A stretch of 64,000 nt of DNA from Gorillibacterium massiliense (GTDB lineage: Bacteria > Bacillota > Bacilli > Paenibacillales > NBRC-103111): NCBI RefSeq assembly GCF_000455485.1, contig NZ_CBQR020000171.1, forward strand, positions 1 to 64,000. The letters run 5' to 3'. Below are positions 9,758-18,714 of the stretch, one piece after another. The notes beneath the pieces were generated by a model. The model made no database searches. It saw only the letters and a program-made list of their open reading frames with translations, and was not told the DNA's origin. How positions within the stretch are numbered: position 1 is the stretch's first letter; each line of letters opens with the position of its first letter. The position numbers were made by a program, and so were the translations under genes.

Positions 9758-11386
9758 TTGACCAAGGACTCATTGATAAAAGGCACGCTTATTCTTACGG
9801 CGGCAGCGTTTGTCGCCCGATTTCTCGGCTTGGTGCAGCGGATTCCGCTGAAGCATCTGCTGGGCGACAGTGGGATGGGTACATACGGCATAGCGTACAA
9901 CATCTATTTTATTCTCTTTACGGTGGCGACAGCCGGCCTGCCCAGCGCAGTGGCCAAACTGGTGGCGGAAAAGATGGAGACCGGCCGCGAAGCGGAAGCG
10001 GAGCGGATTTTTCAGGCGGCTGTCTGGTTTGCATTGGTTTCCGGGTTAATCTTTACGGTGTTTCTTTATTTCTACGCCCCTTGGCAGGCGTCGTTCAGTA
10101 AAGATCCGTCGGCCGTCGGGCCGATTCGCGCCATCGCGCCATCGCTTTTGCTCTTTCCGCTGGCTGCGGTCATGCGCGGCTATTTCCAGGGGAGGCAGCA
10201 CATGCTGCCCAACGGGCTGTCGCAAATTTTCGAGCAGATTTTGCGGGTACTCACCGCCATCCTGCTTGCGTACATGTTTATCTCCATCGGCTGGGGTCAA
10301 ACATGGGCGGTCACCGGAGCTTCCTTCGGCGGAGTCGCCGGCACCATCGGCGCCATCGTGGTGATGTTTTATTTCTTTATCCGGATGCGCAAAAGCGACC
10401 GGGCGGCGGGGCTGATCCCGTCCGCAGAAGCCCGTCGGAGGGCGGCGCAAATTCCGTATAAGAGCATCTACAAAACCTTGTTCGCCGTAGCGGTGCCCGT
10501 CGTTCTTTTTGCTTGCGCCGTTCCCGCCATCAACTGGATCGATTCTTCTATCATCAAGCCGCTGATCATCAATCAAGTCGGCGATGATAAAGCCCAAGAA
10601 ATTCTCGGACAATTAACCGGACGGGCGCAATCCTTGGCAGGGCTACCCATTGTGCTTGCCATTGCCATTAGCCAATCCATCGTCCCGATTATCTCATCGT
10701 CTTTCGCCAGGAAGGATATGAGACTGGTGTCGAGCCAAACGGAGCGGGCTATGCGTCTTGCGATTCTCTCCGGTCTGTACATGTTGCTTATCGTCGCCAC
10801 CGCTGCCCGGCCGCTAAACTCCCTTGCCTTCGGTGACCCGGGGGGCACGGATTTGGTCATCATCCTGACTTATATATCCATTTTCCAGTCGACGATGCAA
10901 ACCTCCGGAGCCATCATGATGGGGATCGGCACGATGAAGCCGTTGGTCGGCCATGTCATCATCGGCCTAGTCGCTAAGATCGCCGTCAGCTACATCTTTG
11001 CTCCTTTCATCGGTGTTTATGGAGTCAATATGGGGACAGCCGTCTGTTTCATATTGATGGCATGGCTTAACGACCGAACGTTAAAACGACGCATACCTGG
11101 TTACCGGATCTTTAATCGGGATCTTTGGCTGCGCTTAGGCGTGGTCATCGCCGTCGTTTCCGGTATCGGTTTTCTGCTGGAAAGCCTGGTGCACTATTTG
11201 ATTCACATTCCTTATCGCATCGATTTCTTCCTGCAATCGGCGATCGTCTGCAGCGCAGTCGCCTTGCTGTATCCCCTTATGCTGGGAGTTACCCGTGTCG
11301 TGACGAAAGACGATATCCGCTCCTATCCTGCCTCCGTTCAGAGGCTCATCTCAAAGGTGTCCCGCATGGTTGGCGTTCGGTTATAA
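9758..11386 (+). CDS. ytgP: YtgP/SpoVB-family MOP flippase (MurJ-like lipid II flippase)
   Basis: 542 residues from TTG 9758, chosen because AGGAG (9747-9751) is six bases upstream; an in-frame TTG at 9731 lacks one. The protein has about 14 membrane segments and the MviN/RfbX-type start GTLILTAAAFVARFLGLV. The length matches the Bacillus YtgP protein (about 544 residues), known to provide MurJ activity, that is, to flip lipid II across the membrane. SpoVB is a close relative and cannot be fully excluded. It stands alone between ThuA and a strong terminator, apart from the EPS locus, which argues for peptidoglycan rather than capsule export. Confidence 0.82.
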   Translation: MTKDSLIKGTLILTAAAFVARFLGLVQRIPLKHLLGDSGMGTYGIAYNIYFILFTVATAGLPSAVAKLVAEKMETGREAEAERIFQAAVWFALVSGLIFTVFLYFYAPWQASFSKDPSAVGPIRAIAPSLLLFPLAAVMRGYFQGRQHMLPNGLSQIFEQILRVLTAILLAYMFISIGWGQTWAVTGASFGGVAGTIGAIVVMFYFFIRMRKSDRAAGLIPSAEARRRAAQIPYKSIYKTLFAVAVPVVLFACAVPAINWIDSSIIKPLIINQVGDDKAQEILGQLTGRAQSLAGLPIVLAIAISQSIVPIISSSFARKDMRLVSSQTERAMRLAILSGLYMLLIVATAARPLNSLAFGDPGGTDLVIILTYISIFQSTMQTSGAIMMGIGTMKPLVGHVIIGLVAKIAVSYIFAPFIGVYGVNMGTAVCFILMAWLNDRTLKRRIPGYRIFNRDLWLRLGVVIAVVSGIGFLLESLVHYLIHIPYRIDFFLQSAIVCSAVALLYPLMLGVTRVVTKDDIRSYPASVQRLISKVSRMVGVRL

Positions 11387-11402
11387 ATTTGTTATCATCC
11401 CG

Positions 11403-11444
11403 ACAACCCTTTCTCCGCTTCGGCGGCGAAAGGGTTGTTTTTTT
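11403..11444 (+). terminator. Intrinsic terminator of ytgP-like gene
   Basis: ACAACCCTTTC and GAAAGGGTTGT form a perfect 11-base-pair arm pair around a GC-rich loop, followed by a run of T. Confidence 0.9.
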
Positions 11445-11551
11445 ACCGGTAGCATCATTGGGAGTATCCGATTCATATAGGCAAATGGTATGATAGGAAA
11501 GTACATAATTTTCCAAAAGGTTAGTTCATTGTAAAAGGAGAGAGAATCGGG

Positions 11552-13027
11552 ATGAAGCGCAAGAAAAAGTTTGGGCTGGGGCTGCTTTTGAGTCTGATCG
11601 TCGCCATTATGGCCGGCTGTCAGGCGGTAAATGGAGTGGATTTAAACAACGTGCTTTTAAAGAGCACGGACGTACATTCCTACGAGTCGACGGAGTCGGT
11701 TCATCTGCAGTTGTTGATGGATGATTCTCTGGCCGTTCCGGAGGAAGCGGCAAAACTGGTAGATATGCTCAAGGACATTACGGTAACGCTGGATCAAAAG
11801 GTGGCGGATGCAACCCAATCTTCCGCATCCGGTACTTTGACATTGGGGAAAGTGAGCATTCCTTTTGAGCTCTATACAAACGGGACCCAGGTCCTGGCGA
11901 ACGTGGGGGGGACGAAACATCCGCTACTCCTAAGCTCCGGTGCCGTTGGCGAGGATATCGGTTCGGAATTGTCTATTCCGGTGGATGCAAGCATCATAAC
12001 GGAGCAATATAAGAAAATGATTCCTCTTGTGGTCAAGCAAATGCCGAATCCGAAAAAGCTTAACGTATCGATGCAGTCGTCGACTATTCACGGCGAATCG
12101 GTTTTCGGCGCTAAGGTCCATGCGGAGATCAAAGGCAGTGAACTGACGGATTGGCTCACAACCTTTATCACGAATCTGGTTAGCGACGAAGAATCCTTCA
12201 AATCCATTATGAAACTGGTTCTCACCGCGCAGATGGCGGAGGAAGGGACTCTTTCCGATGAGGAGTTGGCTACCGCTATTGATGAGGCTTACACCGAAGC
12301 AAAGGGAGAGCTGCCGGATCTCATAAGCCAGTTGAAGGAGGAATTAAGTGCGGAGGAAGTCCAATCGGTATTGAACGATGACCTTTCCTTGAGCGCGGAC
12401 TTATTTGTCGACAGTCATGGCGACATTCGCAAGTCGAATATCACCGTAAACATGAAGTTGCCGGCCGATAAAACGGAAGGCTTGAACGGCATTATTTTGG
12501 AAGTGAATTCGGAAAAATGGAATGTGAACCAAACGGTGAAGGTGGATCCGATTGATGCTGCAGGAGCTCTCGAGATCGGTCCGTCCTTTAATCAATATTA
12601 TTTCTTGAAAAATCTTGAACCAACTTCTCCGCTTTATTCGCTTCTTACCAACGATTTGAAAGCGACAGACGTCAATTTGCACTTATTGGTCATGCCTAAC
12701 GCGCAAGTCAATTATCAGCGGCTCCCCTACTTGAAAAAAACGACGACCATGGTGCCGGTTCGGCTTGCCGAGGATCTGGGCGGAGAAGTGACGTGGGATG
12801 CGGTTAATAAACAGATTGTCATTACCGACATTCTTTCGGGAAAAGTCATCGCCTTGAAAGAGGGAAGCAACACGGCTGTCGTTGACGGAAAACCTGTCCA
12901 GATGGCGGCGCCGGTGGAAACTGTCGGCGGACGCAGCTTTGTACCGGCTAAATTCCTGGCAACCGAGTTTGGCTGCAAATTGATTTGGCACAGCGAGGAT
13001 CAATCGATCGAAATTTCTCGGCCTTAG
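11552..13027 (+). CDS. Lipoprotein with copper amine oxidase N-terminal-like domain
   Basis: 491 residues. A lysine-rich start and hydrophobic core end at a lipobox-like IMAGC, so Cys23 is probably lipidated and the protein anchored outside the membrane. The middle (about 25-370) resembles no family I know. The C-terminal ~110 residues match the repeated copper amine oxidase N-terminal domain: TTMVPVRLAEDLGGEVTWD, then GRSFVPAKFLATEFGC. Despite its name, this domain occurs in many secreted Bacillota proteins without oxidase activity. Function unknown. It is monocistronic: terminators lie on both sides, and AAAGGAGAGAG precedes the ATG. Confidence 0.85.
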   Translation: MKRKKKFGLGLLLSLIVAIMAGCQAVNGVDLNNVLLKSTDVHSYESTESVHLQLLMDDSLAVPEEAAKLVDMLKDITVTLDQKVADATQSSASGTLTLGKVSIPFELYTNGTQVLANVGGTKHPLLLSSGAVGEDIGSELSIPVDASIITEQYKKMIPLVVKQMPNPKKLNVSMQSSTIHGESVFGAKVHAEIKGSELTDWLTTFITNLVSDEESFKSIMKLVLTAQMAEEGTLSDEELATAIDEAYTEAKGELPDLISQLKEELSAEEVQSVLNDDLSLSADLFVDSHGDIRKSNITVNMKLPADKTEGLNGIILEVNSEKWNVNQTVKVDPIDAAGALEIGPSFNQYYFLKNLEPTSPLYSLLTNDLKATDVNLHLLVMPNAQVNYQRLPYLKKTTTMVPVRLAEDLGGEVTWDAVNKQIVITDILSGKVIALKEGSNTAVVDGKPVQMAAPVETVGGRSFVPAKFLATEFGCKLIWHSEDQSIEISRP

Positions 13028-13051
13028 AGGCATCCTAAACGAGAGTATGAA

Positions 13052-13098
13052 AAAAGGCCGCAACGAGCGCCGGTTCACCGGCGTGGTTGCGGCTTTTT
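13052..13098. terminator. Bidirectional terminator
   Basis: GCCGCAAC (13057-13064) and GTTGCGGC (13086-13093) form a stem with an inner CGCCGGTTCACCGGCG helix. A run of A on the left and of T on the right make it usable for both the lipoprotein gene and the convergent minus-strand genes. Confidence 0.85.
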
Positions 13099-13125
13099 CA
13101 CGTTTCATCGCATTTCGAGGCTAGA

Positions 13126-13305
13126 TTATCCGTCCTCCTGCCCCCGCTTGGTCGCCCCCGGAAGCCGTCCCGCCCGTTTGACGGCTTCCCGAAGAAGGTA
13201 CTCGATGTGGCCGTTTACGCTGCGGAATTCATCCGCTGCCCATTTTTCCAAAGCCTCGTAAAGGTTTGGATCGATTCGCAGGGGGAAGCTTTTTTTGGTT
13301 GCCAT
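13126..13305 (-). CDS. Small ribbon-helix-helix (Arc-like) DNA-binding protein
   Basis: A 59-residue gene on the minus strand starting [20 protein letters not shown]. The short basic strand KKSFPLRI, then the helix [13 protein letters not shown], a turn (SVNGHI) and a second helix ([11 protein letters not shown]) is the pattern of ribbon-helix-helix proteins of the Arc/MetJ class, which dimerise and bind DNA with the N-terminal strand. It starts 18 bases after the SPFH gene and is surely in the same transcript. The ribosome site is weak, suggesting translational coupling. Targets unknown. Confidence 0.8.
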   Translation of the reverse strand: MATKKSFPLRIDPNLYEALEKWAADEFRSVNGHIEYLLREAVKRAGRLPGATKRGQEDG

Positions 13306-13322
13306 CGTTTAAGCTCGGGCGA

Positions 13323-14165
13323 TCAATACAGCGAGCTGCTGTTGATAACCGGTTGGGCAGCCCGGTCTGATACGATCGCGACCATCAAATTGTTGATCAT
13401 GGCCGCTTTGCGCTCATCGTCCAACTCGACGATGCCTTCGGACTGCAGCTGGGAGATGGCCATCTGCACCATCCCGACAGCTCCTTCCACGATCTTCTGG
13501 CGTGCGGCGAGAATGGCCGTAGCCTGCTGCCGCTGCAGCATGGCGCTGGCAATTTCCGTCGAGTAAGCCAAGTGGGTGAGTCGCGCTTCGATGACTTCCA
13601 CGCCGGATACGGCGAGGCGGACAAGCAATTCTTTGGTTAATTCGGCGGATACCTCATCTGAGTTTCCTCTGAGACTCAGTTCGTCCCCATTCAAATCATC
13701 GTATGGATATTTGCTGGCCACGTGCCGCAGCGCGGTTTCGCTTTGGATTTCCACGAACTTGTTGTAGTTGTCAACGTCGAACAACGCTTTGGCCGAATCG
13801 ATGACGCGGAAAACGACGACGGCCGCGATTTCAATGGGGTTGCCGTTAATGTCATTCACCTTTAGCTTAATGCTGTTGAAGTTGCGAACGCGAAGGGAAA
13901 TCTTTCTGCGGCCGCTGAAGGGAATGGTCAGCCACATGCCGCTCTCGCGGATACTTCCTACGTAGCTTCCGAAGAAGGTGACGACTTTCGCCTGGTTGGG
14001 GAATACGACGGAAAGAGACGTCAGCATAAAGAGGAATAACAGCAAAAGCACAACAGCGGGAACCGTGGCTTCCCGAACAATAGCAAAAATGCCTCCTCCC
14101 AGCAGCAACGCTTCAATCAGGAAGCCAAGAAACCCGTTGACCTTCCAAGCCTTTTTTTCCACCAT
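13323..14165 (-). CDS. SPFH/Band 7 domain membrane protein
   Basis: 280 residues, ATG with GAGGTGA seven bases upstream on the minus strand. Two hydrophobic segments (about 11-28 and 34-55) anchor the protein. The rest is an SPFH/stomatin/prohibitin-like domain (VTFFGSYVGSIRESGMWLTI, then RVRNFNS, IEIAAVVVFRV) and a helical C-terminal region with AMLQRQQATAILAARQKIVE. Such proteins form large membrane-bound oligomers and microdomain scaffolds. The shared transcript with an Arc-like regulator is a recurring pairing in Bacillales, though its purpose is not known to me. Confidence 0.88.
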   Translation of the reverse strand: MVEKKAWKVNGFLGFLIEALLLGGGIFAIVREATVPAVVLLLLFLFMLTSLSVVFPNQAKVVTFFGSYVGSIRESGMWLTIPFSGRRKISLRVRNFNSIKLKVNDINGNPIEIAAVVVFRVIDSAKALFDVDNYNKFVEIQSETALRHVASKYPYDDLNGDELSLRGNSDEVSAELTKELLVRLAVSGVEVIEARLTHLAYSTEIASAMLQRQQATAILAARQKIVEGAVGMVQMAISQLQSEGIVELDDERKAAMINNLMVAIVSDRAAQPVINSSSLY

Positions 14166-14335
14166 GAAGATTCACCTCATTGATTATTATTTAGTATCAT
14201 TATGATATCACTTTTAGGAAAAATTGTAAAATTGCTCGAGAATGAAAAGCGGTTATTTCGGCAAAATTGACAATCAGTGTCATGTCATGTTATACAATCA
14301 ATCAATAAGCCGCGTTACGATGAAAGGAGCGGAAG

Positions 14336-14692
14336 ATGATGAAACAAATCAAGGAAGAAGATGAATTCTATTCGGCTATTGCCGCAAAGAAGCCTACAGT
14401 TGCTCTATTCAAAACAACCTGGTGCCCCGATTGCCATTACATCGATCCGTTTATGCCGGAGGTTATGAAGAAATACGAGGATCGGTTGAGCTTCATTCAA
14501 TTGGATCGGGATGATTTTCCGGAACTGTGCACGCAGTTGAACATTTTAGGGATCCCAAGCTTTATCGTCTTTGCCGAAGGGAAGGAACTGACCCGCTTCG
14601 TCAGTAAACTGCGGAAAACACGTGAAGAAATCGAAGGATTTCTGGAAAAATCGGCTGTTGTGGCGGAAACCCTGGCTGGAATGAAAGAGTAA
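14336..14692 (+). CDS. Thioredoxin-family protein
   Basis: 118 residues. The active site WCPDC (Cys30, Cys33) replaces the classical WCGPC; the cis-proline region is GIPSFIVFAEG. There is no signal peptide, so it acts in the cytoplasm as a thiol-disulfide oxidoreductase or reductant for a specific partner. AAAGGAGCGG lies before two consecutive ATG codons (14336, 14339). A terminator follows, so it is probably monocistronic. Confidence 0.9.
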   Translation: MMKQIKEEDEFYSAIAAKKPTVALFKTTWCPDCHYIDPFMPEVMKKYEDRLSFIQLDRDDFPELCTQLNILGIPSFIVFAEGKELTRFVSKLRKTREEIEGFLEKSAVVAETLAGMKE

Positions 14693-14750
14693 GACGATCA
14701 TCGAGGGAATCTACCTGAAAATTTCCAAATGCTGAGGGTTTATGCAAAAA

Positions 14751-14801
14751 AAGAGCGCCAGTCGTCTGACAAAAGAGTCGGTGGCTGGCGTTTCTTTGTT
14801 T
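14751..14801 (+). terminator. Intrinsic terminator of the thioredoxin gene
   Basis: CGCCAG and CTGGCG with further pairing inside (about 14756-14790), followed by TTTCTTTGTTT. Confidence 0.75.
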
Positions 14802-14828
14802 AAAGATGCAAAGATGGGGAAAGATCGT

Positions 14829-14846
14829 TTATAATAACTATTATAA
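14829..14846. promoter_or_regulatory. AT-rich palindrome upstream of ctaA
   Basis: TTATAAT-AACT-ATTATAA, two perfect 7-base arms four bases apart, lies about 90 bases before ctaA. It resembles a PerR box, but that has a one-base spacer. The same 7-4-7 arrangement occurs at 22377. It also contains two face-to-face TATAAT hexamers, so it may simply be promoter sequence. Confidence 0.35.
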
Positions 14847-14936
14847 CGAAACCGCTAGATAAACATCTCTTGGATGAACGTGTTTGTGAAACTTTTTACT
14901 TTACACGGTAGCGAATTAGGAAGAAGGTAATGGGTA

Positions 14937-15863
14937 ATGGGCAAGTATGTTAAGTCGCTTTCTCTCGTCACCTGTATCGGGATGCTCATCGTCCTCATGA
15001 TGGGGGTATTGGTTTCTAATACAGGCTCTGAGCTAGGTTGCGGCAATGATTGGCCGTTATGCAACGGCAAATTCGTACCCAGCTATACGCTGGAATCATT
15101 GATTGAGTGGAATCACCGGGCTGTCACCGGCGTTGAGGGTATCTTGGTGGCTGTGACCTTTTTTGCAGTATGGCGCTATGTCCGCCGGTTTGATGCAAGG
15201 CTTTATGTAACGATGGCAGCTTTTTTCACTGTGCTTCAAGCGATTCTTGGAGCGATGGCGGTTGTTTGGAGTCAGTCCTCGGCGGTTATGGCTCTGCATT
15301 TCGGGTTCTCGCTGATGGCTTTTGCTTCCACCTATTTGTTATATCGAACCATTAGGGAAATACATACCACTCGGGAAAGAGAGATCAGCAATAGCCGTGT
15401 CAACGGGTCGATTCGCTCGTTAGCTTGGCTCAGCGCGATCTTTACCTATATCGTCGTCTATTTGGGTGCGTATGTGAAACACACAAATTCCTCGGGAGCC
15501 TGTACGGACTGGCCGCTTTGCAACGGCAAGCTCATTCCAGATTTTTCGGGAGGCGCGGGAGAAGTCTTTGCTCACCGGACAGCCGGATTGTTGCTGTGCA
15601 TTTTTCTGGTTGTGCTGCTCATTGTGATCCGCCGCAGCGGCCGGTCTGATCTGATCCGCACCTCGAATTATGTCGTTCTGTTCGTTGTCCTGCAAATCAT
15701 CAGCGGTGTGCTGCTGACGGCGGCGATTGCGACGGAATGGTTCAGCTACGCAGGGATGCTGCACATCTTAATCATCGCAGGCTTGTTCGCACAGCAAACG
15801 CATCTTGTGGTTTCGCTCTATCCGGGATTAAAGCGCGATGTTAAGCCGCGTTCGAAAGCCTAA
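14937..15863 (+). CDS. ctaA: Heme A synthase
   Basis: 308 residues with about eight membrane helices in two homologous halves. The family marks are visible: the loop Cys pair in GCGNDWPLC, EWNHRAVTG, ALHFGFS, the second loop GACTDWPLC, FAHRTAG and MLHILIIAG, which supply the heme-ligand histidines. The enzyme oxidises heme O to heme A for aa3-type cytochrome oxidase in the membrane. GAAGAAGG lies before ATG 14937. The oxidase genes and ctaB are not in the window. Confidence 0.95.
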   Translation: MGKYVKSLSLVTCIGMLIVLMMGVLVSNTGSELGCGNDWPLCNGKFVPSYTLESLIEWNHRAVTGVEGILVAVTFFAVWRYVRRFDARLYVTMAAFFTVLQAILGAMAVVWSQSSAVMALHFGFSLMAFASTYLLYRTIREIHTTREREISNSRVNGSIRSLAWLSAIFTYIVVYLGAYVKHTNSSGACTDWPLCNGKLIPDFSGGAGEVFAHRTAGLLLCIFLVVLLIVIRRSGRSDLIRTSNYVVLFVVLQIISGVLLTAAIATEWFSYAGMLHILIIAGLFAQQTHLVVSLYPGLKRDVKPRSKA

Positions 15864-15938
15864 TACCAACGCTGCGCAGATACTGCCGAAATCAACCTCT
15901 ATTGAACTGTACAACATGTCGACAAAGGGGAATTATGC

Positions 15939-17711
15939 ATGCATTTGAATCTTCGCCAATTTCTTGATGTTTTGCGTCGGGAAAATGATCTGGCGGTTAT
16001 CTCCGCACCGGTTGATCCTTACCTAGAGCTGGCGGAAATCCATCGCCGGGTTATCGAAAATGAGGGGCCGGCTCTGCTGTTTACCAACGTAAAGGGCAGC
16101 TCTTTTCCTGTAGTGACCAATTTGTTCGGTACTCCTCGCAGGGTGGATCTCGCTTTTGGGCCTCGTCCGGAGCAGTTTATGAAACGGGCTGTCGGTGCGC
16201 TCGATACCTTGCTGCCACCAACCTTTAAAGGGCTCTGGGGACAAAAAGACTTAATGTGGGATGCTTTGAAAGTCGGAATGAAGACGGTACAAACATCAGC
16301 CGCGCCGGTTTTGCAGGTATGCGATCGGAATGAGCCATTGTCCAAGCTGCCAGTATTGACCTGCTGGCAGGAGGATGGCGGTCCTTTCCTGACTTTGCCG
16401 CTGGTATATACCGAGCATCCGGACACCGGTCATCATAACCTGGGAATGTACCGGGTACAAGTCTATGACGGCCATACAACCGGCATGCACTGGCAGATCC
16501 ATAAAGGCGGGGGCTTTCACCACCATGCAGCAGAACAACGCAATGCTCCGCTGCCGACAACAGTGTTTCTCGGCGGGCCTCCGGCTCTGATTGCGTCTGC
16601 CATCGCCCCGGTGCCTGAAGCGCTGCCTGAGTTATTGCTAGCATCCCTGATCATCGGGAAAAAGCTTGATGTGGCGAATGATCCGTTGGGCGGGCCTCAT
16701 CGTTTAGTATCCGAAGCTGAATTTGCCATTTGCGGATATGTTCCTCCTCACGAGCGCCGTCCGGAAGGCCCCTTCGGAGACCATTATGGCTATTATTCGC
16801 TTGTTCATGATTTTCCTGTCTTTCATGTCGACAAGGTTTTCCACCGCAAAGACGCTATTTATCCGGCGACTATCGTGGGCAAACCGCCTCAAGAGGATTA
16901 TTACTTGGGCGAATTTTTACAGCGCTTGCTTTCTCCGGCGTATTCCATCGTGATGCCTGGCGTTAAGGATTTGTGGGCTTACGCCGAATCCGGTGCCCAT
17001 TCTCTGGCGTCTGCTATCGTAAGAGAAAGCTATAAGCGTGAAGCGATCACTTGGGCCTTCAGTATTTTGGGACAAGGCCAGTTGGCTTTGACCAAGTTTC
17101 TCATCGTTACGGATAAGCCCGTCGATCTATCGAATTTCAAAGAACTGCTGGAAACGGTGCTGGAGCGGTTTGATCCCTTCCAGGATCTGTTCATCTTTAA
17201 TTACACCGCTCATGATACTCTGGATTACACCGGTCACAAGCTGAACCACGGCAGTAAAGCCACCATGCTGGGAATCGGAGAAAAAATCCGGGAATTGCCC
17301 GGGCAATATTTGGCTAGAGATTTGTCAGATGTTGGCGGAATAACGGGAGTCAAGCCCTATTGCCGCGGTTGCCTTGTCGTATCCGGTTCTGCATATGAAG
17401 CTGACCCTGAGCTTCCTGCAAGAATTGTCGATCGGGCAGGCGATAGATTGGCGGAATGGCCTCTTGTCATTTTGGCGGATGATCTATCGGCGACGGAGGG
17501 TCAAACGAAATTCCTTTGGACCGTGTTTACCCGGTTCAATCCCGCTTCCGACATCTATGCGAAAAGCCATGTGAAGCGCAATCATATCGGTTATGAGCTG
17601 CCTCTTGTCATCGACTGCCGAATGAAGCCGGGTTATCCGGACGAGCTGTTTCCGCGGGAAGATGTGGTCGCTACCGTTGATAAACGCTGGAAAGAATATT
17701 TTCCGGGCTGA
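15939..17711 (+). CDS. UbiD-family decarboxylase (probable menaquinone-pathway enzyme)
   Basis: 590 residues, full length for a UbiD-type prenylated-FMN decarboxylase. Recognisable family segments are the start LRQFLDVLRRENDL, GMYRVQVYDGHTTGMHWQIH, the PEGPFGDHYGYYS loop, which bears acidic and aromatic active-site residues, and IDCRMKPGYPDE near the C-terminus. In organisms with the futalosine pathway a UbiD homologue decarboxylates the naphthoate intermediate. MqnE is encoded 5 kb downstream, so that role is likely here, but phenolic-acid decarboxylases look alike. No UbiX flavin prenyltransferase gene is seen in the window. AAAGGGG precedes ATG 15939. Confidence 0.85.
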   Translation: MHLNLRQFLDVLRRENDLAVISAPVDPYLELAEIHRRVIENEGPALLFTNVKGSSFPVVTNLFGTPRRVDLAFGPRPEQFMKRAVGALDTLLPPTFKGLWGQKDLMWDALKVGMKTVQTSAAPVLQVCDRNEPLSKLPVLTCWQEDGGPFLTLPLVYTEHPDTGHHNLGMYRVQVYDGHTTGMHWQIHKGGGFHHHAAEQRNAPLPTTVFLGGPPALIASAIAPVPEALPELLLASLIIGKKLDVANDPLGGPHRLVSEAEFAICGYVPPHERRPEGPFGDHYGYYSLVHDFPVFHVDKVFHRKDAIYPATIVGKPPQEDYYLGEFLQRLLSPAYSIVMPGVKDLWAYAESGAHSLASAIVRESYKREAITWAFSILGQGQLALTKFLIVTDKPVDLSNFKELLETVLERFDPFQDLFIFNYTAHDTLDYTGHKLNHGSKATMLGIGEKIRELPGQYLARDLSDVGGITGVKPYCRGCLVVSGSAYEADPELPARIVDRAGDRLAEWPLVILADDLSATEGQTKFLWTVFTRFNPASDIYAKSHVKRNHIGYELPLVIDCRMKPGYPDELFPREDVVATVDKRWKEYFPG

Positions 17712-17741
17712 TTTATATAAGTTGAACCATTGCAGGATTAA

Positions 17742-17915
17742 CGGTCGAAGGAGGAATGGAGGACATTTGGACTGGAGGAGCGGTAGCGTTCGCCTTTGTT
17801 TTCGGATTTCATTCCTTGAAAAACCGGCTCTAATCAGGAAATCCGAAAACAACAGCGACCGTAAGTTCAAATGGTCCGCAGTTCCTCCGTTCCGACTGTT
17901 CCAGTCTTAAGTTCA
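17742..17915. repeat. Dispersed palindromic (MITE-like) repeat, copy 1
   Basis: This ~174-base segment is nearly identical to the reverse complement of 58867-59038. Its core (17750-17888) is one long imperfect palindrome. The ends are GGAGGAA and TTCCTCC; the inner arms TGTTTTCGGATTTC (17797-17810) and GAAATCCGAAAACA (17838-17851) are perfect in both copies. It encodes no convincing protein; the open frame across it only extends the next gene upstream. Its structure suggests a non-autonomous mobile or regulatory element. Confidence 0.85.
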
Positions 17916-17954
17916 ACTGGTGCTGAAACCGACAGGAAGCGGAGGCTCTCATTC

Positions 17955-18647
17955 ATGCTGCGGTTTATGTTTGATGATTCTGAGCATACGGTTCCCGAAT
18001 ATTTTCGGGAAGCCAATGATGCAGTACTGCACTACCTAGACAAGCTTGCCGCCAGAGAAGAGGGTCAAGAAAGGCCGGATATGAGGCTGCTGCGCAGGGA
18101 AGTTCTCGCCAGCGGGTTTCTGCGTTCCTTGGATGAGTTGGAGCAGAGCGTCTATGCCAGCCGCATGTTTTGTCAGAAAGTTCACAACCGATACGCCGCG
18201 GATATGAGCCAGCAGGAAACGGATCACTATCACCGCCATCTCTACTTTTACAAAAATGCACTGATTCGGCTGTTCTCCATATTGGACAAGCTCGGCAGCT
18301 TTCTTGACGAGTATTTGGGAATCGGCACCGATAGGATCAAGCCCAAGTTCTCCTATTACACCGTACTGTATAACTTGCGGCAGATGGGGAATCCGCCGGC
18401 TTTTACCCATAAGCTGGAGGTCCTGAAAGAACAGTTTAAGGAGCCGATGCTGCGGCTGCGTCATGAACGGAATTTGGAAATCCACGCGGTTAACGGCGAA
18501 CTTGAAGACGATTTGAAGCGAATCGCGGGACGGGCTAGAGGAGAAAAAATTTCTTTGGAAGATATCTCGGCTAAGCAAAAGGATATAGAGGAAGGCTTTG
18601 AAATGGCGACCCGCTCTCTCAGCGTGGTCTTTACTTCTCTTCGCTGA
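17955..18647 (+). CDS. Cthe_2314-type HEPN-like protein
   Basis: 230 residues from ATG 17955, preceded by GGAGG at 17941-17945; an in-frame start at 17871 lies inside the dispersed repeat and is rejected. The protein is all-helical, with LRFMFDDSEHTVPEYF at the start, a helical core (HRHLYFYKNALIRLFSILDK) and RLRHERNLEIHAVNGE, where an R-x4-H pattern typical of HEPN folds is visible (RHERNLEIH). I associate it with the Cthe_2314 family, of unknown role. HEPN proteins are often RNases, but nothing here proves that. Confidence 0.65.
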   Translation: MLRFMFDDSEHTVPEYFREANDAVLHYLDKLAAREEGQERPDMRLLRREVLASGFLRSLDELEQSVYASRMFCQKVHNRYAADMSQQETDHYHRHLYFYKNALIRLFSILDKLGSFLDEYLGIGTDRIKPKFSYYTVLYNLRQMGNPPAFTHKLEVLKEQFKEPMLRLRHERNLEIHAVNGELEDDLKRIAGRARGEKISLEDISAKQKDIEEGFEMATRSLSVVFTSLR

Positions 18648-18714
18648 TGCAAGTTAATCTGACTCTGGAAACGATTATGACGGAATACAATCATCTTATA
18701 GGTGGGGGTGCGTC

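Noticed and set aside
14829-14846. PerR or Fur box
   Set aside because: The arms match but the spacer is four bases, not one; kept only as an unassigned palindrome.
17871-17954. Upstream extension of the HEPN-like gene
   Set aside because: The extension lies in the dispersed repeat and has no ribosome site; GGAGG precedes ATG 17955.
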